Below, in pieces: positions 15,917 through 24,648 of a stretch of DNA of 56,769 bases (position 1 is its first letter; the number at the start of each line of letters is the position of its first letter). The stretch is from Oerskovia enterophila. GTDB taxonomy: Bacteria > Actinomycetota > Actinomycetes > Actinomycetales > Cellulomonadaceae. The notes under the pieces were generated by a model that was not told the DNA's origin, did not search any database, and saw nothing but the letters and a program-made list of their open reading frames with translations. A program made the translations under genes and the position numbers. Location of the stretch: positions 1 to 56,769 of the forward strand of contig NZ_MAQA01000029.1 in NCBI RefSeq assembly GCF_001692445.1, read 5' to 3'.

Positions 15917-17026
15917 GTGCCCTCGACCCAGCGCTCGTTCGCGTCCGACAACTACGCCCCTGCCCACCCGGCGGTCCTCGCGGCCCTGACCGCGGCGAAC
16001 GTGGGCCACGCCGGCTCGTACGGCGCGGACCCGTGGACCGAGCGTCTCCAGGAGTCGGTCAGGCATCACTTCGGTGAGGCGGCCACGGCCTACCCGGTCT
16101 TCAACGGGACGGGCGCGAACGTCGTCGCGCTCACGTCGATGCTGCCGCGCTGGGGCGCGGTCGTGACGTCGGAGCACGCGCACGTCCACCAGGACGAGAA
16201 CGGCGCCCCCGAGCGCGTCGGCGGGATCAAGCTCCTCACGGTCCCCGCCCCGGACGGGAAGCTGACGCCGGGCGCGATCGACCGGTTCGTGGGCGACCTG
16301 GGCGATCAGCACCGGGCGCAGCCGCTCGTCGTCTCGATCACGCAGGCGACCGAGCTGGGCACGGTCTACTCGCCCGACGAGATCCGCGCGATCAGCGACC
16401 ACGCGCACGCCGCCGGGCTGCGCGTCCACCTCGACGGCGCGCGGCTCGCGAACGCGGCGGCCGCGCTCGGGGTGTCGTTGCGGGAGACCACGACCGACGT
16501 GGGCGTCGACGTCGTGTCCTTCGGCGGCACCAAGAACGGCCTGCTGTTCGGCGAGGCCGTCGTGGTCCTCGACCCCGACGCGGCTCAGGGCGTGGACTTC
16601 GTCCGCAAGATGACCATGCAGCTCGCGTCGAAGATGCGCTTCGTCTCGGCGCAGCTCACGGCGCTGCTCGAGGACGACCTGTGGCGCACCAGCGCGGCGC
16701 ACGCCAACGCGATGGCCACGCGCCTGCGTGCGGCGCTCTCGCCCGCGACGACCACGGGAGAGGTGCCCGACGGCGGGACGCCCGCGGCGCCGTCGGGCCT
16801 CACGTTCTCCCAGCCCACCCAGGCGAACGCGGTGTTCGCGGTGCTCCCGCGCGCCGTGGCCGAGGCTCTGCGCGCGGACTTCGCGTTCTACGACTGGGCG
16901 GCCGCCGCTCCCGACCCCGTCACGGGCGACGAGCGCGTCGAGGTCCGCTGGATGTGCTCGTGGGACACGACCCCCGAGGACGTCGACGCGTTCGCGGCCG
17001 CGGTCCGCACAGCCCGTTTCGATTGA
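15917..17026 (+). CDS. PLP-dependent beta-eliminating lyase / low-specificity threonine aldolase
   Basis: Fold-type I PLP enzyme, 369 residues, probably splitting L-threonine or allo-threonine into glycine and acetaldehyde. Features are the N-terminal SFASDNYAPAHPAVL, the active-site stretch HLDGARLANAAAALG and the Schiff-base Lys206 in SFGGTKNGLLFGEAV. The C-terminal domain ends in an EVRWMCSWDTT stretch typical of the family. GTG start. Single gene; the exact substrate is uncertain because beta-eliminating lyases share this core. Confidence 0.9.
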   Translation: MPSTQRSFASDNYAPAHPAVLAALTAANVGHAGSYGADPWTERLQESVRHHFGEAATAYPVFNGTGANVVALTSMLPRWGAVVTSEHAHVHQDENGAPERVGGIKLLTVPAPDGKLTPGAIDRFVGDLGDQHRAQPLVVSITQATELGTVYSPDEIRAISDHAHAAGLRVHLDGARLANAAAALGVSLRETTTDVGVDVVSFGGTKNGLLFGEAVVVLDPDAAQGVDFVRKMTMQLASKMRFVSAQLTALLEDDLWRTSAAHANAMATRLRAALSPATTTGEVPDGGTPAAPSGLTFSQPTQANAVFAVLPRAVAEALRADFAFYDWAAAAPDPVTGDERVEVRWMCSWDTTPEDVDAFAAAVRTARFD

Positions 17027-17087
17027 CTCTCTTCGGCATCGGCCAGGCTTCAACGAGATTTCGCCCTCTCGGACCTCGATGAGCGTC

Positions 17088-17128
17088 GGTAGCCACCGCT
17101 ACCCTCTGGGCAAACGGGTTGAACCCGT
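17088..17128 (+). promoter_or_regulatory. Two inverted repeats in the leader of the HelD-like gene
   Basis: GGTAGC-CACC-GCTACC spans 17088-17103 and ACGGGTT-G-AACCCGT spans 17114-17128, ending 23 nt before the start codon. Two adjacent palindromes suggest an operator or leader control. I do not recognise them as the rifamycin-associated element known upstream of some helR genes. Confidence 0.5.
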
Positions 17129-17151
17129 ACGACAGAGACAGGTGATGAGCA

Positions 17152-19548
17152 ATGCCGCTTTCTCCCCCGCCAGCCACCGCTCAACAGGTGGAGGAGCAGA
17201 AGCACCTCGACCTGGTCCGCGACGAGCGTGAGCACAAGAGGGAGACTCGGCTCGCGGCCCCTCTGGCCGCTGGCGACAACAAGGCCGCTGCGCGGCTCAA
17301 GGCGAACGCCGCCAAGGACTCGACGCTCGGCAACCCGCAGGACCCGGTTGCCTTCATGCGGATCGACGTCGCGGGTGACGAGTGCTTCTACGTGGGCTAT
17401 CACAGCCTGAGTGACCGGATGAATGACCGGCTCGTCTACAACTGGCAGTCGAACTTCATCCTTGGCCTGCGGGCGGCCACGCACGACGCGCCAGGGGAGG
17501 TCGTCCGGCACCGCAACTTCGCGATGGGTGACGGCAACCAGATCACCACGATGCAAGACGTCGTCTTCGCTGAGCTTGCGGCACGCATCGCGGCACTTGA
17601 GGGCGACGATGTCACGTTCATCGAGACCGACGCGATGCTGCAGGAAACGCTCGGTCGCGCACGCGGCACCGAGATGCAACAGATCGTCGAGACGATCCAG
17701 GCGGCCCAGAGCACCCTGATCAGTGCGGATGCCCATTCTCTGCTCGTGATTCAGGGTGGGCCCGGGACAGGGAAGACCGCTGTCGCGCTGCATCGCGTTT
17801 CAGCGATCCTCTACAACTACAGCGAAACCGCCATGCACGCCGCAGGGGACGTCATCCGCCCGGAGCAGGTTCTCGTGATCGGTCCCAACGCAACCTTCAC
17901 CCGGTACATCAGCCGCGTCCTCCCAGAGTTGGGCGACGCTGCGGTCGCGCAGACCGACCTGCACAAGTTGCTCGAGGCGCACGTCAAGGCCACTGCAAAG
18001 GACGGCGCCGCAACCGCTCGGCTCAAAGGCGACGAACGGATGGTCGAGGTCATCAGCAAGGGTCTCGTCCAGCGCGTCCGCAGGCCCAAGGACCACACGA
18101 GCTTCTCCATCAGGGGCGTGTCGTGGCGCGTGTCGCTCGACCCGTCAGAGGTCGAGGCGGTATTCACACCGCTTCTCTTCGAGCGATATGCCGTCGGCCG
18201 CACCAGGTTTCGCACTGCCCTTCTCTCCGACCTCGGCACACGGATCCGACGCCAGCTTCGCGCAGACCGTTCACCACTTGCCGGCGACCCACAAGGCCTG
18301 CTCGATCCGACCGAGATCGACAACTTCGTCGAGCGCGTCTGGCCCTCGCTCTCGCCCCAGGCATTCCTCCGAGACCTCTTCGGCAACACCGACCGACTGC
18401 TCGCCGCGGCGAGCGGGACCCTCACCGCTGACGAGGTCCAGCTTCTACGCCGGACGCCGGCACCGAAGCTCAGCGAGCAACAGTGGACACGCGAGGACCT
18501 CGTGCTCCTCGATCAGGCAGGTGCCGAGATCTCTGGAGACCCAGATTCCTATCGCCACATCGTGGTGGACGAGGCCCAGGACCTTTCACCAATGCAGTGG
18601 CTCGCGGTCCGTCGCAGGTCTGAGCGCGGCGCCATGACCATCGTCGGGGACATCGCCCAGTCCACAGGCCACTGGGCCCGTGATTCGTGGGACGAGGTCA
18701 TCGAGCTGTTGTCGACTCCGCTGCCCACCCGAACCGAGCAACTGACCTACGGCTACCGGGTCCCGCGGTCGGTCATGGATCTCGCGGCGCTTCTGCTCCC
18801 GATTGCTGCCCCGGGAATTCTCCCGCCAGTGGTCGTGCGAGATGTGGAGCGACCGCCGGTCCTCACGTCAGTTCCTCCCGCGGAGGACCTCGCAACCTCC
18901 GCCGTTCGCATCGTCGAAGCGCTGAGCGGAAAGGGAAACTTCGTCGGGGTCATCTGTCCCGATGCCCTGCGTGAAGATCTTGAGATCGCTTTCATGCTCG
19001 CCGAGGTCAACTGGAACGATGCTGACAAAGGTGGGCTGAGTACAGCGATCAACCTCGTGAGCCCAGTCGCGTCGAAGGGGCTCGAGTTCGATGCGGTGGT
19101 CGTGGTCGACCCTGCCGGGATCGTTGCCGCCGGTCCGCAGGGCGAACGCATGCTCTACATTGCACTGACCCGCACGACGAAGTACCTCGACATCGTGTAC
19201 CCGCAGGGGACTCTCCCTGCAGTTCTCGGACCACAAGACGCGTCGACCGGATCACCCGCGCCGACCACCAGGCCGGAAGGCGAGCAACGCGAGGTGCCAG
19301 CCCAGAGCGGCGTCGGAGGTCCGCCCGTGCACGAGCATCCCGCGACGATGTCGCCGCTGCCCTCCGGAACTCTGCTTCCAGAGGCACAGAACGCGACGTC
19401 GAACGATCGAACGCCCGCTCAGCGTCGCACCATCACGTTCCAGGCGGCGACGATCCGCGACGACCTGATGGCTTCGGCACCTGAGCCCCTGTGGGGCGAC
19501 ATCCTGCGGGAGGCTCTGCGGGTCATCGAAGAGGAGCGGCCCGAGTAA
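17152..19548 (+). CDS. helD: HelD/HelR-like UvrD-superfamily helicase, RNA polymerase recycling factor
   Basis: 798-residue ATPase of the HelD group, which releases stalled RNA polymerase and in some actinomycetes (HelR) counters rifamycin. An N-terminal charged region (~5-60) could form the secondary-channel coiled coil. Walker A is GGPGTGKTAVAL with Lys208; Walker B is VVDEAQDLSPMQW with Asp473-Glu474. Later motifs are VGDIAQST, SKGLEFDAVVVVDP and LYIALTRTTKYL. A C-terminal tail of ~130 residues is low-complexity and variable. ATG 17152. Wobble bases are visibly less G/C-biased than neighbours, hinting at transfer. Confidence 0.9.
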   Translation: MPLSPPPATAQQVEEQKHLDLVRDEREHKRETRLAAPLAAGDNKAAARLKANAAKDSTLGNPQDPVAFMRIDVAGDECFYVGYHSLSDRMNDRLVYNWQSNFILGLRAATHDAPGEVVRHRNFAMGDGNQITTMQDVVFAELAARIAALEGDDVTFIETDAMLQETLGRARGTEMQQIVETIQAAQSTLISADAHSLLVIQGGPGTGKTAVALHRVSAILYNYSETAMHAAGDVIRPEQVLVIGPNATFTRYISRVLPELGDAAVAQTDLHKLLEAHVKATAKDGAATARLKGDERMVEVISKGLVQRVRRPKDHTSFSIRGVSWRVSLDPSEVEAVFTPLLFERYAVGRTRFRTALLSDLGTRIRRQLRADRSPLAGDPQGLLDPTEIDNFVERVWPSLSPQAFLRDLFGNTDRLLAAASGTLTADEVQLLRRTPAPKLSEQQWTREDLVLLDQAGAEISGDPDSYRHIVVDEAQDLSPMQWLAVRRRSERGAMTIVGDIAQSTGHWARDSWDEVIELLSTPLPTRTEQLTYGYRVPRSVMDLAALLLPIAAPGILPPVVVRDVERPPVLTSVPPAEDLATSAVRIVEALSGKGNFVGVICPDALREDLEIAFMLAEVNWNDADKGGLSTAINLVSPVASKGLEFDAVVVVDPAGIVAAGPQGERMLYIALTRTTKYLDIVYPQGTLPAVLGPQDASTGSPAPTTRPEGEQREVPAQSGVGGPPVHEHPATMSPLPSGTLLPEAQNATSNDRTPAQRRTITFQAATIRDDLMASAPEPLWGDILREALRVIEEERPE

Positions 19549-19555
19549 ACAACGC

Positions 19556-19591
19556 CCGAGCGGGCGTGACCCGGAGGTCACGCCCGCTCGG
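19556..19591. terminator. Strong bidirectional terminator
   Basis: Perfect 16-nt arms (19556-19571 and 19576-19591) flank a CGGA loop in the 75-bp convergent gap between the helD-like and adhesin genes. Confidence 0.85.
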
Positions 19592-19623
19592 ACGGTCGGT
19601 CAGGCGCGAGGCCCGTCAGGCGC

Positions 19624-22600
19624 TCAGGCCCGACGGCGGCGCGCACCCACCAGGAGCACGGCACCTCCCCCGAGGAGCAGCAGGGCCGCCGCGGCGATCC
19701 CCAGTGCCCCCGTACCGGTGACGGCCAGCCCGCTGCCCGCAGTGTTGGTGAGCGTCACCTCGACCACCTGTCCGGCACCGATCGTGATCGACGAGACCTT
19801 CTCGCCGTCGACCGTGAAGACCGGGGTCCCCCAGCTGACGCCGTCGATCTTCGGCAGGCCCGTCTCCTCGAGCTCGACGACCGTCCCTGCCGGGAGGTTC
19901 GCCGGGCCGTCGACGACCGTGCCGTCGGCGCGGACCGTCAGCGTGCCCTCCTGGTGCTCACCGTTCACGGTCCCGGAGAAGGTCACCGTGAACTCGGTGT
20001 CCGCGGGGACCTTGGCGGCGTTCGGGCCCTCGACCTTCTTGAGGATCGAGAAGCTGCCGACCTGGGCCGCCACGACGTCGGCCGTGTTGGTCACCGTGAC
20101 CACGGCGGACGTGCCGTCCGCGACCGTGACCGTGGCCGGGCTGAAGGCCGGGGCGCCCCACACCACGCCCGAGAGCTCGGGCAGGTCGACCTCCCCGAAC
20201 GTCACCACGGTGCCGACCGGCAGGTTCTGCGGGCCGTCGACGAGCGTGCCGTCCGCGCGGACGGTCGCCGTGCCCGAGGTAGGCACGCCGTCCAGCTCGT
20301 AGGAGTACGTGACCGTGAACTCGGTGCCCGCGGGCACGGCTCCCGAAGCAGCTCCCGCGACGACCTTGCGCAGCGAGAAACCGCCGGCGGGCTCGTCGGT
20401 CGCGGTGTTGGTCACCGTGACCTCGGTGGTGACGTCGTCCTCGATCGTGACCGAGGCCGGGCTGAACGCCGGGGCGCCCCACACCACGCCGTCGATCGAC
20501 GGCAGGTCGATCTCCTCGAACGTCACGACGGTCCCGACCGGCAGGTTCTGCGGGCCGTTCACGACCGTGCCGTCCGCGAGGACGCTCAGCGTGCTCGACG
20601 TCGGTACGCCACCCAGCTCGTAGGAGTACGCCACCGTGAACTCGGTGCCGCCCGGCACCAGGCCGGAGGCCTCGCCCGTGACGGCCTTCTGGAGCGAGAA
20701 CCCGCCGGCCGGGGCGTCGGTCGCGGTGTTGGTCAGCGTGACCTTCGGGTTGGTGCCATCACCGATCGCGAGCGTCTCGGGGCTGAACACCGGGGCGCCC
20801 CACACCACGCCGTCGATCGACGGCAGGTCGAGCTCGTCGAACGTGACGACCGTCCCGAAGGGCAGGTTCTGCGGGCCGTCCACGACCTTGCCGTCCGTGA
20901 GGACGCTCAGCGTGCCCGACGTCGGCACCCCGTCCAGCTCGTAGGAGTACGTGACCGTGAACTCGGTGCCTTCGGGCACGAGGTCAGCGGCCTCGCCCGT
21001 GACGACCTTCTGGAGCGAGAAGCCACCCACGACCAGGTCGGCACGGTTCGTCAGCGTGACCTCGGGGCTGGTGCCGTCCTCGATCGTGACGGACTCCGGG
21101 CTGAAGATCGCGGTCCCCCAGCTCACGCCGGGGATCTCCGGCAGCGCGACCTCCTCGAACGTCACGACGGTGCCGGCCACCAGGTTCTGCGGACCGTTCA
21201 CGACCGTGCCGTCCGCGAGGACCGTCAGCCGGCTGCTCGTGGGGGTCCCGTCGATCTCGTAGGAGAACGCGACCGTGAACTCGGTGCCCGCCGGGACCAG
21301 GCCGGTCGCAGCGCCCTCGACGACCTTCCGGAGCGAGAACCCGCCCACGGGGACGACGACGGCGTCGGCCGTGTTGGTGACGGTCACCTGGGCATCGACG
21401 TCGTCCGCGACGGTCACGGTCGCCGGGCTGAACGCCGGGGCGCCCCAGACCACACCGTCGATGGTCGGCAGGTTGATCTCACCGAACGTGACCTCGGTCC
21501 CCACCGGCAGGTTCTGCGGGCCGTTCACGACCGTGCCGTCCGCGAGGACGGTCGCCGTGCCCGAGGTGGGCACGCCGTCCAGCTGGTAGGAGTAGGTGAC
21601 CGTGAACTCGGTACCTGCGGGGACCAGTCCCGACGCCGTACCGGTGACGGTCTTGCGCAGCGAGAAGCCACCCGCCGGGACGTCGGTCGCGGTGTTCGTC
21701 ACCGTGACCTCGGCGTTGACGTCGTCGACGATCGTCACGGTCGCGGGGCTGAACGTCGGCGCACCCCACACGACGCCGTCGACGGCCGGGAACGAGACCT
21801 CGCCGAACGTGACCTCGGTGCCGACGGGGAGGTTCTGCGGACCGTTCACGACCGTGCCGTCCGCGCGGACGGTCACCGTGCCCGAGGTGGGAACACCGTC
21901 CAGCTCGTAGGAGTAGACGACCGAGAACTGTGTGCCCGCCGGGACGAGGTCCGACGCCTCACCCGTGACGACCTTCTGTACCGAGAACCCACCCGCGGGC
22001 GCATCGGTCGCGGTGTTGGTCAGGACGATCGTGGGGTTCTCGTCCGCCGCGACGGTCAGGGTGTCCGGGCTGAACACCGGAGCGCCCCACACCACACCGT
22101 CGACGTTGGGAAGCGAGACCTCGTCGAACGAGACCACGGTCCCTGCGGGCAGGTTCTGCGGGCCGTTCACGACCGTACCGTCGGCCGTCACGACGAGCGT
22201 GCCCGTCACGGGGGCGCCCGCGAGCTCGTACGAGTACGCGACCGTGAACTCGGTGCCCTCGGGCACCAGGTCGGCGGCCTCACCCGTGACGGCCTTCTGG
22301 AGCGAGAAGCCACCCACGCGGACGACCACGGGGGCCGCGGTGTTGGTCACCGTGACCTGGGCGTCGACACCGTCGCTGATCGTGACGGACTCCGGGCTGA
22401 ACGTCGGCGCACCCCACACCACGCCGGCCACGTCGGGCAGGTCGATCTCGGTGAAGGTCACGACCGTCCCGACGGGAAGGTCCTGCGGACCGTCGACGAA
22501 CGTCCCGTCAGCGAGCACCGTCAGGGTGCCACGCTGTGTCTGGCCGTCGAGCTCGTAGGCGTAGGCGACCGTGAACTCGGTGCCCTCGGGGACCAGCCCG

Positions 22601-24093
22601 GCCGCGGAACCGAGCAGCTCCTTGGCGACGGAGAACCCGCCGGCCGGGGCGTCGACCAGGTTCGCGGTGTTCGTGAGGCGGACCGCGACGGTGCCACCGG
22701 CACCCAGCGTGACCGGGCTGCTCGGCTCGAACGTGGGTGTTCCCCACTCGACGCCGGGGACCTCGGGCAGGCGAGGCTCGGACAGCGTGACGACCGTGCC
22801 TTCGGGCAGGCCCTGCGGACCCGTGACCGCTGTGCCGTCCGCGAGGACGTCGAGGGTGCCCGTGATGGTCGTGCCGTCCAGGACGTAGGAGTAGTCGACC
22901 TCGAACGTGGTCCCGGCCGGCACGGCGTCCGCGCCGCTGCCGGTCACGCTCTTCGCCACGGAGAACGTCGCCCCCGAGGCGTCTCGGCACGCGAAGGGGC
23001 CGGGACCGATCCACGGGTAGTTGTGCATCTCCAGGCCGCCCGGGACGTTCGACGCCCCGAACGTGAGGTCTCCGCCGACGAGGACGCGACCGTTGGTGCT
23101 CGTGGCGATCGTGGCATCCGCCCGGGGGGCAAGGATCGAACCCATGAACTGGTCACCCCGACCGATCGTCAGCGACGGGGTTTCGGCGAAGTTCCACAGG
23201 ATCCGCGCGGACCAGAGCCCGAACTGCGGGTTGCGCGAGTCGGCCCAGTTGAGCGGGGTGTAGCCGTTCCCTGCCCAGGCGTTGGGCGCGATGTCGACGG
23301 GGTCCGTCCCGGTCACGTTGATGGCGATCGCCACGCCGTCGGGGATGCCGACGAAGCTGTAGTCCCTAGCGCCGTTGAGCTCGGCGGCGGAGAGCGTGAA
23401 CACCTGCGGGTCGCTCGCCCCCGAGCCTGTGAACGTCAGCTGCTCACCCGACCGGGTGACTGACGTCCCGCCCCACGACGCGATCGTCGCCGAGGCGTCG
23501 TCGACGATCGAGCGGTAGTCGTTCCACGGTGACAGTGCTGTAGCTGCGCCCACCCCGGTGACGATCGGTGCAGCCGAGACGGTGCCCGTGGTGCTCAGTG
23601 TCCCGTCGGCAGTGAGAGTACCGCCGACCTCCACACCGCCCCCGTTGGGCTGAGTCGATCCAACAGTGAGGCCAGTGCCTGCCGCGATCGTCATGTCGCC
23701 GCCGACGTGGAGCATGGTCGAACCATCGGCCGGCGCGATCTGCGACCCGGCTCCCACCGCACCGATGCTGAAGTTGCCCGGCGCATCGAACGTGGCCCGA
23801 CCATCGACGACGAGGACCCCTTCGGACTCCGCCGCCGTGTACTGCGCGGTGTAGTCGCCCCCCGTCCACACCGCGACGTTGTTGTCGGTGAAGACAGGGG
23901 TGCCGATGTGCACGGGCGGTTCCAGTCCCGGCGCCGGGCACATCGGTGACTGTGCCGCCGCGGCGGGCGCGGCGAGCGGCCCGGCCCCGAGGGCGACGGC
24001 TCCCGTCAGGGCGAGGAGCGCGGACGTCGCCGCAGCGACGGTTCGCTGGAGCGGGGAGGCCGCTCGGCTGCGAACCCTGAAGGGGGTACTCAT
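19624..24093 (-). CDS. Large LAxTG-anchored surface protein with ten DUF5979/SpaA-like repeats
   Basis: 1489-residue cell-wall adhesin-like protein. A signal peptide (~1-47) is followed by a choice-of-anchor A domain (~60-370, with NFSIGAVGAG, LHVGGDMTIAAGTG and GDQFMGSILAP). Ten tandem ~107-residue repeats follow, each with an FSxxKxVxG start, VPxGTEFTV, ADGTxVxGPQNLPxGTVVTF, VWGAPxFSP and a VTLTNTA end. The sorting signal is LAVTG (1456-1460), then a hydrophobic span and ARRRR tail; LAxTG is typical of actinobacterial class E sortases. SpaA-like repeats often carry isopeptide bonds, unverified here. No sortase gene is in the window. RBS GGAGAG. Confidence 0.92.
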   Translation of the reverse strand: MSTPFRVRSRAASPLQRTVAAATSALLALTGAVALGAGPLAAPAAAAQSPMCPAPGLEPPVHIGTPVFTDNNVAVWTGGDYTAQYTAAESEGVLVVDGRATFDAPGNFSIGAVGAGSQIAPADGSTMLHVGGDMTIAAGTGLTVGSTQPNGGGVEVGGTLTADGTLSTTGTVSAAPIVTGVGAATALSPWNDYRSIVDDASATIASWGGTSVTRSGEQLTFTGSGASDPQVFTLSAAELNGARDYSFVGIPDGVAIAINVTGTDPVDIAPNAWAGNGYTPLNWADSRNPQFGLWSARILWNFAETPSLTIGRGDQFMGSILAPRADATIATSTNGRVLVGGDLTFGASNVPGGLEMHNYPWIGPGPFACRDASGATFSVAKSVTGSGADAVPAGTTFEVDYSYVLDGTTITGTLDVLADGTAVTGPQGLPEGTVVTLSEPRLPEVPGVEWGTPTFEPSSPVTLGAGGTVAVRLTNTANLVDAPAGGFSVAKELLGSAAGLVPEGTEFTVAYAYELDGQTQRGTLTVLADGTFVDGPQDLPVGTVVTFTEIDLPDVAGVVWGAPTFSPESVTISDGVDAQVTVTNTAAPVVVRVGGFSLQKAVTGEAADLVPEGTEFTVAYSYELAGAPVTGTLVVTADGTVVNGPQNLPAGTVVSFDEVSLPNVDGVVWGAPVFSPDTLTVAADENPTIVLTNTATDAPAGGFSVQKVVTGEASDLVPAGTQFSVVYSYELDGVPTSGTVTVRADGTVVNGPQNLPVGTEVTFGEVSFPAVDGVVWGAPTFSPATVTIVDDVNAEVTVTNTATDVPAGGFSLRKTVTGTASGLVPAGTEFTVTYSYQLDGVPTSGTATVLADGTVVNGPQNLPVGTEVTFGEINLPTIDGVVWGAPAFSPATVTVADDVDAQVTVTNTADAVVVPVGGFSLRKVVEGAATGLVPAGTEFTVAFSYEIDGTPTSSRLTVLADGTVVNGPQNLVAGTVVTFEEVALPEIPGVSWGTAIFSPESVTIEDGTSPEVTLTNRADLVVGGFSLQKVVTGEAADLVPEGTEFTVTYSYELDGVPTSGTLSVLTDGKVVDGPQNLPFGTVVTFDELDLPSIDGVVWGAPVFSPETLAIGDGTNPKVTLTNTATDAPAGGFSLQKAVTGEASGLVPGGTEFTVAYSYELGGVPTSSTLSVLADGTVVNGPQNLPVGTVVTFEEIDLPSIDGVVWGAPAFSPASVTIEDDVTTEVTVTNTATDEPAGGFSLRKVVAGAASGAVPAGTEFTVTYSYELDGVPTSGTATVRADGTLVDGPQNLPVGTVVTFGEVDLPELSGVVWGAPAFSPATVTVADGTSAVVTVTNTADVVAAQVGSFSILKKVEGPNAAKVPADTEFTVTFSGTVNGEHQEGTLTVRADGTVVDGPANLPAGTVVELEETGLPKIDGVSWGTPVFTVDGEKVSSITIGAGQVVEVTLTNTAGSGLAVTGTGALGIAAAALLLLGGGAVLLVGARRRRA
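19741..22970 (-). repeat. Ten tandem ~320-330 bp coding repeats
   Basis: The codons for the repeat's FSxxK motif recur near 20050, 20375, 20695, 21018, 21335, 21664, 21985, 22306, 22635 and 22960, a spacing of 318-330 bp. Internal units are near-identical over long stretches, whereas the first and last are more diverged. This allows copy-number change by recombination and makes short-read assembly of this segment unreliable. Confidence 0.9.
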
Positions 24094-24366
24094 GACACTC
24101 TCCTGGTGTTTCGTGGACGGTCGTCCAACTTCCTACTCAGGAGACCTCGCAAACCCTCCGGCATGACGCGAGCTCGATGTGCCCTCTGTCACAGATCCGT
24201 GCAATATCGCGCCCCAGGAGGCGATATGACGGACATTGCATGACGAACGTGGTATATCCACGCCACGTCGCGGCCCGCCTCCTCGGCGGCCTGACCTCAC
24301 GACGCAGGAGGCCGCCCCGTCGTGACGACGGGACGGCCTCCTGCGCGTCAGGGAATGGTGGCGCTG
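24094..24366 (-). promoter_or_regulatory. Upstream region of the adhesin gene
   Basis: A 273-bp gap with an AT-richer core around 24180-24260, unusual for this window. It must hold the adhesin promoter. An 11-bp ribosome-site segment (CCAGGAGAGTG) precedes ATG 24093. No operator palindrome stands out apart from the hairpin at 24303-24345. Confidence 0.4.
24303..24345 (-). terminator. Terminator of the pit operon
   Basis: 20-nt arms (24303-24322 and 24326-24345) with one mismatch close on a TGA loop. It lies 22 nt beyond the stop of the small membrane gene and upstream of the adhesin promoter, so it separates the two transcription units. Confidence 0.8.
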
Positions 24367-24648
24367 CTAGTGCCCGCCGGAGGCCAGGAACCAGATGCCC
24401 ACCGCGCACGCGGCCAGCACGGTCCCGAAGCACAGCACGGCTGCGGCGAGACGGACGCCCGAGGGGCGTGCCGTCGTCGGGCCGGCGGCGTCCGTGCCCG
24501 ACGGCGCACCCTCCACCGCGAGCGCGGCGCCCCCCGCGGGGGCGAGCAGGCGGACGCCCAGCGCGAACAGCGCGGGCAGCCCCGCACCGACGATCGCACC
24601 GGCGACGACGACCTGGAGCAGCGCGTCGAACTGGATGAACTCGCTCAT
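24367..24648 (-). CDS. Small two-helix membrane protein coupled to the phosphate transporter
   Basis: 93 residues: helix one at about 8-35 (LLQVVVAGAIVGAGLPALFALGV), a Gly/Ser/Thr-rich loop, helix two at about 68-90 (LAAAVLCFGTVLAACAVGIWF). Its ATG overlaps the stop of the pit gene by 4 nt, so it is translationally coupled and probably an accessory or stabilising subunit. I do not recognise a named family. Confidence 0.8.
   Translation of the reverse strand: MSEFIQFDALLQVVVAGAIVGAGLPALFALGVRLLAPAGGAALAVEGAPSGTDAAGPTTARPSGVRLAAAVLCFGTVLAACAVGIWFLASGGH

Noticed and set aside
17088-17128. Rifamycin-associated element upstream of helR
   Set aside because: The palindromes do not match the element as I recall it, so they are listed only as unassigned inverted repeats.
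19741-22970. CRISPR-like repeat array
   Set aside because: The repeats are about 320-330 bp, in frame, and encode a surface-protein module; there are no short repeats with unique spacers.
19954-23463. Plus-strand open frame opposite the surface-protein repeats
   Set aside because: Repetitive only because it mirrors the repeats of the adhesin gene; the minus-strand frame carries signal peptide, repeats and sorting motif.
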